Part shown: positions 57,461 to 64,000 of the stretch, in pieces
How the letters are laid out: each line of letters opens with the position of its first letter
Numbering within the stretch: the first letter of the stretch is position 1
Assembly: GCF_030272615.1 (NCBI RefSeq)
Contig: NC_081406.1
Span: 243,345,218-243,409,217, forward strand
Reading direction: 5' to 3'
DNA from: Cryptomeria japonica
Taxonomy: Eukaryota > Streptophyta > Pinopsida > Cupressales > Cupressaceae
Length of the DNA stretch: 64,000 nucleotides
The notes under the pieces: model-generated
Seen by the model: only the letters and a program-made list of their open reading frames with translations
What the model was told of the DNA's origin: nothing
The model's database searches: none
Program-made: the position numbers and the translations under genes

Positions 57461-58855
57461 TTACAGAAAAAAAAATAATATATACCTCAGGAGATTCGAA
57501 GGCTCTCCCGATCTTGCTGACCTTAGATGATGGAAGGACACATGGTCAACATCTATATCTAGTGATCCATCCTCTAAACCATTAATAATAAGACTGGTAT
57601 AGTGACCATGAGGTTGAGTAGGAGGTGTAAAAGTAATTGATGATAATAGTGTAGGACGTGGTGGCTCAAGTGTTAGATTGCCTGGTGTAGGCTGAGGAGG
57701 AGGCATGGGATCAATTGATGTATGTGGTGGAGGGGTTGTAGGATGCACTAGAATTCCCTCCTCTCTCCCCATATCACACTAAGATGATATACCTCTATGT
57801 ACATGTTGTCTCAGTGCTGGTACATCCTCGAGTGGGATCCCAAGAATCAAAGAAATAAGTGTATACGAATCCAATAATTCATTGGACAACAATGCACTCA
57901 TCCACTGCAATGGATCAACCTCTGTCAACCATGCAACGTCAAGTGGAGATGGTATGTCTACACGGGTGTAAGGATTAGTGCCACTACTAGATGTCACATC
58001 TATAGCCTATGGAATGGTACCCTGCAATCGCAACAGATATCTCCCAACACGATCAGATATCATCTGGTCGACCTGAGTGGCAATATGTGCAATGTTAGAG
58101 TAGATATGTTGCCTGACATCATCAGTTGTTGCATTTGTTGCCTGTGATAACTCTGAACGTTTTGGTAGAACCAAAAGGTTTGGACCAACTAATGCTCATT
58201 TATTAACGAGCGTTGGTGCATTAGGTCATCTAAATTTATCATTAAGCCTCCCTCTCCCTTGTCCAACATTCGCTGGTATAGATGTATAATCAACATCTAA
58301 GCCCATATGAAACTCTGCAAACAATTATTTGTAGAAATAAAGTGGCAACTCATCCTTCTGTGGCCACATATGATGAGCTGCCAACCATCTAGGATATATA
58401 AAAGGTGCCAAAAGTGGATCAGTTCATCTCGTAACTAAATATCTTCTAATCTTACGCGGTCCCAAACCTTGATAATGGGGGAACATAGTATGGACCTATG
58501 TAGAAGATACATCCCTACTCACGGTTTCCCATTTCACTGTGCCAATTACATTATGAGAAAGGGAGATATAGAAAGAATCGACAGACATTTCATCATAAGG
58601 ATTATATGTCTGAATAGTGTCAATCATGTGTAGCAACTCATCCCTAATAATCTCTGCCCTTTCCTTATTAGGTCAGGCAATGGCAGAATCTAATGTGGAT
58701 ACAAGATGGTCTAGAGAACGTTGTAGGGCCTGAGTGGTTTTGGAAAAAAGCCGAGCCTTGACATCACTATCACTAGAAGGCATTTGACCAAACTGTTTAG
58801 ATGTCTGGTTAATGCCCTCGCGATGAACACTACCATCTGATGCCTGATCAACCAT
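57461..58855 (-). pseudogene. Second ORF of the DNA transposon, function unknown
   Basis: One minus-strand frame, starting at the ATG at 58855, stays recognisable for about 460 codons with in-frame stops (for example TGA near 58672 and 57779). It reads MVDQASDGSVHREGINQTSK, TQALQRSLDHLVSTLDSA, RAEIIRDELLHMIDTIQTYN, a block near 58490 with FPHYQGLGPRKIRRYLVTR, PRWLAAHHMWPQKDELPLYF, then TPYTRVDIPSPLD-like and SALLSNELLDSYTLISLILG segments and a proline-rich end. I do not recognise a family. It faces the transposase gene tail to tail, so it may be the accessory protein of a two-gene transposon. Confidence 0.5.
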
Positions 58856-59064
58856 GTGAAAAATATATGTATGTTCATAATTACAAAAACAAAGATTTTT
58901 AAAAATAATTATTCAAAAGTATTTTAAATAATTCAAACTAATTCTGAAAACTATTTTAAACTAATTCAAACATATTTCAAAATGATATACAATTGTAATT
59001 TAAAGTACAATTTGAAGTAATTGAAACATTTGATACAAATTACTTTAAAGAAACATTAAATTTA

Positions 59065-59705
59065 AATACATGTGTACATACACATACACATACACATACA
59101 CATACACGTACATGTACACGTACATGTACACATACACATACACATACGCATACACACACATACTATACCTACATACATACACACATACACACATGCACAC
59201 ATAAACTCACATATGTATATACATATATACATGTACACACACATACACCCACATACACACATACACACATACACACATACACATACGCATGTGCATGCAT
59301 GAATACATACACATACGCACATGTGTGCACATGCATACAGACATACACACATATGTACACACATACATACACACGTACATGTATGTGTGTGTGTACATAT
59401 GCATGTATGCATGTGTACATGTGTACGCATGTGTATGTATTCATGTGTATGTGCATGTGGGTGTATGCTTGTGTGTATGTATGTATGTGTATATGTATAT
59501 GTATGTGTGTTTGTGTATGTATGTATGTGTATATGTATATGTATGTGTGTTTATGTGTGCATGTGTGTATGTGGGTGTATGTGTGTGTGTGTATGTATGT
59601 GTTTATGTATATGTATGTATGTTTGTGTGTTTGTGTGTGTGTATGTGTATATGTATATGTATGTGTGTTTATGTGTATGTGTATATGTATGTGTGTTTAT
59701 GAGAA
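59065..59705. repeat. Inverted CA-rich / TG-rich microsatellite pair
   Basis: From 59065 to about 59380 the plus strand is ACATAC and CACA words. From about 59385 to 59705 it is TATGTG and GTGT words. The change occurs at ACGTACATGTATGTGTG (59372-59390). The two halves are inverse complements in composition and could pair as a stem of about 300 bases. Confidence 0.9.
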
Positions 59706-59989
59706 AATAATTTGTTTTTAGTTATTTAACAGGTATATGTGCATATATTTTTAATAGTTTTCTAATGTTTTGATTCTAAATTTTTTTTAATAGATTTCTA
59801 ATGAATTTTTTAATTTTGCTAGGTTTAATTTTTTTTAAATTTTTTTCAAATATTTTCATTCTAAAATTTTTGAAAAAATTGATAAACTATTCAATAAAAG
59901 TAATTATAGCAATAAATATATAATTTTTTAAAATTACAAATACAAAACAAAAAAAAAGGGAAAAAAATAAACCTACTTGGAAAAATGGG

Positions 59990-60168
59990 GGCTGGAAATA
60001 AGCTCCTTGTGAGTCTGGTCGAACTCCCAAAGTTCCTTAGGGTGCAAATGGGGGTCGGTGGGGAAAAAATCAGTTTATATAACTGATAGTCTAGTCGAAC
60101 TCCTGGCGCCATTTCAGCGCCACGCGGCCTGGTTGTAGTCTAACCGAACTACCCATAGTTGGTCGAAA
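59990..60168. repeat. Right subterminal repeats of the DNA transposon
   Basis: Four copies of AGTCTRGTCGAACT or a variant: GAGTCTGGTCGAACTCCC (60012), ATAGTCTAGTCGAACTCC (60086), TAGTCTAACCGAACTACC (60136) and ATAGTTGGTCGAAAG (60155). The region is GC-richer than the rest of the arm and contains a palindrome GGCGCCATTTCAGCGCC (60106-60122). Similar motifs in inverse orientation occur in the left arm at 28790-28920. These are candidate transposase binding sites. Confidence 0.65.
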
Positions 60169-60189
60169 GTGTGACACAGGTTCATGCAT

Positions 60190-61500
60190 TTACCTGTACA
60201 TATTTCCATTAGTTCTTGTTCCTTCTACAATCACTCTTCTAGAGTTTTCCTTTCTGATCTCATGGCTTTTATCATCAAAAGTAAGCCTATACCCTTTGTT
60301 GCACATCTGACTAACATTGAGAAGATTGTGCCTTAAACCCTTAACATACAAAACATTTTTTTTCTCGATCTTTCCATCAATGAATATTTGTCCCTTTGCC
60401 ACAAACTTGAGTAGTCCCCACACCACCACACTTAACCGAGTCTCCATTCTTATCCTCCAAGTTGATGAACTTCTTTCTTTCATTAGTCATATGATTTAAG
60501 CTCAACCATTTTCAATCACCCCAACATTTGGTTATGCTTTAGCATGCAGAGCATACCAAACAATTAGATATTTTTCCTTGTTCTCAACAAGTTGTCAGAC
60601 ATTGATTTCCTCATCATTATGAAGCAAAACCATAAACAAAGTCTCTTCACTAGAGTCATCATCATACTCATCTTTAGATGAATGGCTACTATCTTTGGAG
60701 TAATTTTTTTTCTTAGGCTTATATTCTCTATCATCTATTTTCATGCCTTATCATCTTTTCTTCTATTGCTTTCTTCTCTATAAGGGTCCATCTAGCTCAG
60801 TAAAATGGCCAATCCCACCACAATTGAAACTTTTCAAAGGTAACTTGTCTTTGTATTTTTCTATATCATTCTTTAGTCTTCTTACAAAGTTTTCTTCTAC
60901 ATCATCAATATTTTCATCCAGTTCAGCATCATCTTCCTTCTCACTTTCTTTGAATGCAACTTCTTTCTTCGAATTAGCTAGCTCAACATTCCTCATCTCA
61001 TAAGAAAACATAGTTCCATATAGTTGATCCATTGTATAGTTATCCAAATCTTGTCTTTCTTCAATGGTTGACACCTTGGGAATAAAATATTTAAGGAGAG
61101 TCTGAAGTACCTTTCTTACAACTTCATCATCTTTCATTTCTCACGAACACCTCTAATTCTAGTGACAAATTAAATTACTTGGTGTATGTAGCTATCAATA
61201 TTTACATCTTCAAACATCCTCAGGTTCTCAAACTTGTTCTTCAGATTCTATAAATTGACCTGCTTTATCTTCTTGTCTCCTTCATAAATGTTGCTAAGCT
61301 TCTCCCAAACTACCTTGGCAAATTTACAATCCATCACCTTCAAAAGTTCAATATCTGATAGTCCACTTATAATTGCATTTCTTGCCTTCCCATTATTCAC
61401 ATGCACTCTAATTTCATCTGGAGTAGATATAGGATGATTGGGATTAGTATAACCATCCACAATGGAGTCCCAATTTCCATAATCCATAGAGTTCAATTAT
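60190..61500 (-). pseudogene. Copia gag and protease
   Basis: From 61500 leftwards the minus strand reads a copia gag start MNSMDYGNWDSIVDGY, KARNAIISGLSDIELLKVMD and KFAKVVWEKLSNIYEGDKKI (61496-61250). A second frame carries KVLQTLLKYFIPKVSTIEE, an acidic segment and CGGIGHF, a zinc knuckle that has lost its first Cys spacing (61137-60790). A third has the protease and linker with GKIEKKNVLYVKGLRHNLLN and VSQMCNKGYRLTF (60483-60190). Frameshifts separate the three. This is the 5' end of the copia element whose pol lies at 20-28 kb, and it ends at the DNA transposon junction. Confidence 0.85.
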
Positions 61501-61620
61501 GATTCCATCCCCATCTTCTAGAAAGAGTAGTTTGTCCCATCAATCTTGGGAATCTTGCAGGATCCTTCTTGTGTCTTCCTAGATCTTCCTCAAGTTATTA
61601 AGATTCTTCCAGAGGAACTT

Positions 61621-61634
61621 GTCTCTAATACCAA
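61621..61634 (-). promoter_or_regulatory. Primer binding site of the copia element
   Basis: TTGGTATTAGAGAC on the minus strand, initiator tRNA-Met type with one transition, one base from the 5' LTR. Confidence 0.75.
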
Positions 61635-61635
61635 T

Positions 61636-63691
61636 TTTTGAACACACTTTAGGACTGAGAGGGGGGGTGAATCAATCCCGACCTTAAAAGACTTTAAATT
61701 TAATCCTTTAATCTTCAAAATATAATTAGTAGTAATGAAACATAAAACTGCAAAACACAATCCATGAGAGAACACAAGATTTATGTGGAAAACCCTAAAT
61801 AGGGAGAAACCATGGTGAGAGTCAACCCACAATATATAAATTCATTACAATCTATTTTAGGTAAACATTGCCAAGGAAGAACACTGGCACCTCGAAGACT
61901 TGCAGGTTGAGATGCACTATCTCAGGGAAAAATACAAAGGACCTATAGGATGAAGCTCACTACTCCATGGCAAGATACATGATCATAAAAAATTATGAAT
62001 CAACAAAACAAAGTCATTCTCCAATTGTAAATTTATCCTTGAATCTCTCTTACAAGTAACAAACTCCATCAACAATCACCACCACGTTCACTATCCTCAC
62101 ATCACAACACTCTAGAATTGATATGATCATGAAATAATTCACACATCATCTTACCCATAGACATTTAACACTGAATACATACCATTACACTGATTTGATC
62201 TTCTATATATATACCATCTTCATCTTTGCAAACATCAACTAGGTCGGCCAGAACAAGGGACAAGCATAGGTCCTATCAAGTTGGCCAACAAACATAATTA
62301 CGATATTTTGGGTCCAATACAAGAGATAAAGAGGACCTAAATACATCATATTACATATCTTTAAGTAGTTCCAAATCATATACACATTGGCACACATCAT
62401 CCAAGATTGACAACAAGGTAACATGTAGATAAAACATGTAGCACACAACCAGTCAGCCTAAAATATATCATCCAACTAAAATAACTTAATAAAGATACTA
62501 ACAGACCTTTGGTGAGACCCAAACATAACACAACACCTTCTCCAATGTCAACACATATCATCAAGACTTAAGCATAGGCAGGAAAACAAACTTTTGTTAG
62601 TCAAATGACCGTACTTACCCAAAAAAATAACATTAGACACAATGCAACACCAAATAGATCATCCAATATCATGTGGAGCACAAAAGGACATTCATAGAAC
62701 ATCCAACAACACTTCTTAACACTTCTTTCTTACTGTCACATCAATACAAGCTAGCACAACCCAGACAGATATAGAGCACTTCATCACCAAACTGTTAGGA
62801 AACATAGTTTTGAACATAACATTAAAAACCTTTCTTATAGAACACATCAACACTTAAAATTAGAATTGAGACAACACACAAACATTATAACCATGTCCTC
62901 CAAGTCACAACACTAGAAACATCAAAGTGGAGAAATGCAGAGCATTTTTTGAACTAATCAAACCACTTTTGATAGACAACCAAACTCTCAGCAAACAACC
63001 ATCACAAACATCCTCAACTACAACAATAGGAACCTATAAGGATAATAGTGCAATGTCCACAAAAAACCAACATTAAGTCCAAATCCAGAAGACAAAACTC
63101 TTAACAATGGAGGAATGCAGAGCATTCTTCCAACTAGACATTAAATACTCTTTCTTGCATATTCCATCTCAACAAACTGCAAAACCTTCCAGAAACATTA
63201 GTAACCTGACCAAGAGTGTCAAGACCAATGATAACACATCCTCAACCATCATCAATAGTCTTCATCCAAAATATATCTTCATCATACCATCACAATATCA
63301 TTTCCAATAGCAAACCAACATCTCATAGTGTAGACATCAGACATCAGACATCAGACACCAAAAGATGTGAACAACCACAACAACAATCATTAACCATCTT
63401 TACTACAGAACATCTTCTTCATCAATACCATAGCAACATAAACTCTACATACCACCAACAATATCCACATTTTCATCAACATCATCAGTAACATCAATAA
63501 CATCATTAGTAACAAATTAACAACATGAACAACGTCATCAAGAACATCATCAACATCATGAGTCACATCAACAACATCATTAGTAACATCAATAACATCA
63601 ATGACAAAACATGTCACTACCCAAACATATCAAGGATAATACAAATTGTTAGACACCAGGTTGACATCAATGGCAACATATATTTCCAACA
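61636..63691 (-). repeat. 5' LTR of the copia element
   Basis: 2056 bases, TTTTGAACACACTTTAGG (terminal TG changed to TT) to ATTTCCAACA. It is longer than the other LTR mainly through small insertions in the CATCAAC-rich end. Confidence 0.88.
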
Positions 63692-63834
63692 TTTGGTTAG
63701 GTCACCATGTCTTGTCTTGTTATGTCATGTTATTACATCAACACTTGTGATCATATTCGTAGAGCATTGTATCATTAACCTACAATTATCTACAATAGAT
63801 CTAAGATATATCATTTAGCATTTTACTTCTATAT

Positions 63835-64000
63835 TTTAATTCATTTCAAGGGTTAATTCCAAACCCGGGGTTTGACTTAGGAGAACCCCTATTCCCAACA
63901 TCTTACTTCTTTTTCTATGTGCAAGTGATGAGTTTAGGAGCTATAAATCTAGAATCAAACATTATAAGACATAAACACTTAGATCTAGATTTGTAGGCGC
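63835..64000 (+). repeat. LTR fragment related to the 22.6-27.5 kb element, inverted
   Basis: The inverse complement of 63845-63900 reads GTTGGGAATAGGGGTTCTCC, then TAAGTCAAACCCCGGGTTTG, which matches 23045-23090 and 26870-26910 in the nested gypsy LTRs. It runs off the right edge and is on the opposite strand to those copies. Confidence 0.65.

Larger units (their letters stand above)
28101..60168 (+). mobile_element. Large DNA transposon of unassigned superfamily, with nested inserts
   Basis: The copia frame resumes across the block: at the right the minus strand reads M-H-E-P-V-S-H, at the left N-I-V-L-L-P-I-L-P-K. GTGTCACAC (28092-28100) and GTGTGACAC (60169-60177) mark the junctions. They are a 9-bp TSD with one mismatch, or, read as an inverted repeat, a perfect 13-bp terminus TGTGTCACACTTT/AAAGTGTGACACA. 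Inside are a transposase gene on the plus strand (36841-37968 plus 53963-55548), a second broken ORF on the minus strand (57461-58855), subterminal repeats at both ends, and microsatellites. Nested inserts: gypsy 29936-33609 and solo LTR plus Tat 37969-53957. Own length about 12.4 kb. The transposase motifs fit no standard plant superfamily known to me. Confidence 0.72.
18204..63691 (-). mobile_element. Ty1/copia retrotransposon split by nested insertions
   Basis: The two LTRs (18204-20122 and 61636-63691) share sequence over their whole length. Flanking bases are TTTGA (18199-18203) and TTTGG (63692-63696), a 4 of 5 TSD. A primer site TTGGTATTAGAGAC abuts the right LTR, and a polypurine tract ACAAAGGGGGACAA on the minus strand abuts the left LTR. 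Order on the minus strand is 5' LTR, gag (61.5-60.8 kb), protease (60.5-60.2 kb), integrase (28.1-27.55 kb, then 22.56-22.0 kb), reverse transcriptase (21.6-20.8 kb), RNase H (20.75-20.4 kb) and 3' LTR, the Ty1/copia order. Without inserts it is about 8.4 kb. All frames have stops, so it is inactive. Two large inserts lie at 22569-27545 and 28101-60168. Confidence 0.88.

Noticed and set aside
59062-59721. Several 65-140 codon frames on both strands
   Set aside because: They are microsatellite translations within the CA/TG inverted array.

Overview
This is eukaryotic nuclear DNA from a land plant with a large, repeat-rich genome. A gymnosperm (conifer type) is the best guess: the only recognisable host gene is an EMB8-like alpha/beta-hydrolase with plant-type introns, and most of the window is AT-rich, nested, decayed transposons. 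Nothing looks bacterial or organellar, and I saw no tRNA, rRNA or CRISPR array. Species cannot be named from the sequence alone.

Layout. 1-5.3 kb: an unrecognised minus-strand ORF running off the left edge, then unassigned repeat-like DNA with a TATA box and degenerate repeats. 5.36-5.74 kb: an unrecognised open frame. 7.07-9.31 kb: first two coding exons and TATA box of the EMB8-like gene, transcribed leftward. 9.7-10.8 kb: two recent tandem duplications. 11.4-18.2 kb: a decayed LINE (minus) broken by a solo LTR (12.3-13.65 kb) and by a non-coding LTR element (14.56-17.29 kb).

18.2-63.7 kb is one set of nested insertions, reconstructed from LTR pairs, target-site duplications (TSDs) and reading frames that resume across each insertion. 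Level 1 is a minus-strand Ty1/copia element with about 2-kb LTRs (18204-63691). Its integrase region is split by a gag-pro-only Ty3/gypsy element (22569-27545). Between its protease and integrase sits a large DNA transposon (28101-60168, about 12 kb without its own inserts). This carries a divergent transposase gene on the plus strand, a second broken ORF on the minus strand, and microsatellite blocks. It contains another gag-pro-only gypsy element (29936-33609) and, inside the transposase gene, a solo LTR (37969-53957). Inside that solo LTR sits a complete 14.4-kb Tat-lineage gypsy element (38397-52806) with 761-bp LTRs and TSD GATAC.

How the parts relate. The Tat element is the youngest layer: its LTRs differ at about six positions. 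Yet its gag-pol frame carries about a dozen nonsense codons and two frameshifts, so it was probably copied in trans or was mutated quickly by loss of methylated C. It also has an antisense, intron-containing ORF of plant mobile domain type between integrase and 3' LTR. The most novel object is the DNA transposon, whose transposase has the motif series V-D-F/L-x-E-N-Y, D-G-C-A-S-x-Q-K and S-G-H-G-K-G-x-H-D-G. I know these from uncharacterised transposase-like proteins of animals and some plants but cannot assign them to a standard plant superfamily.
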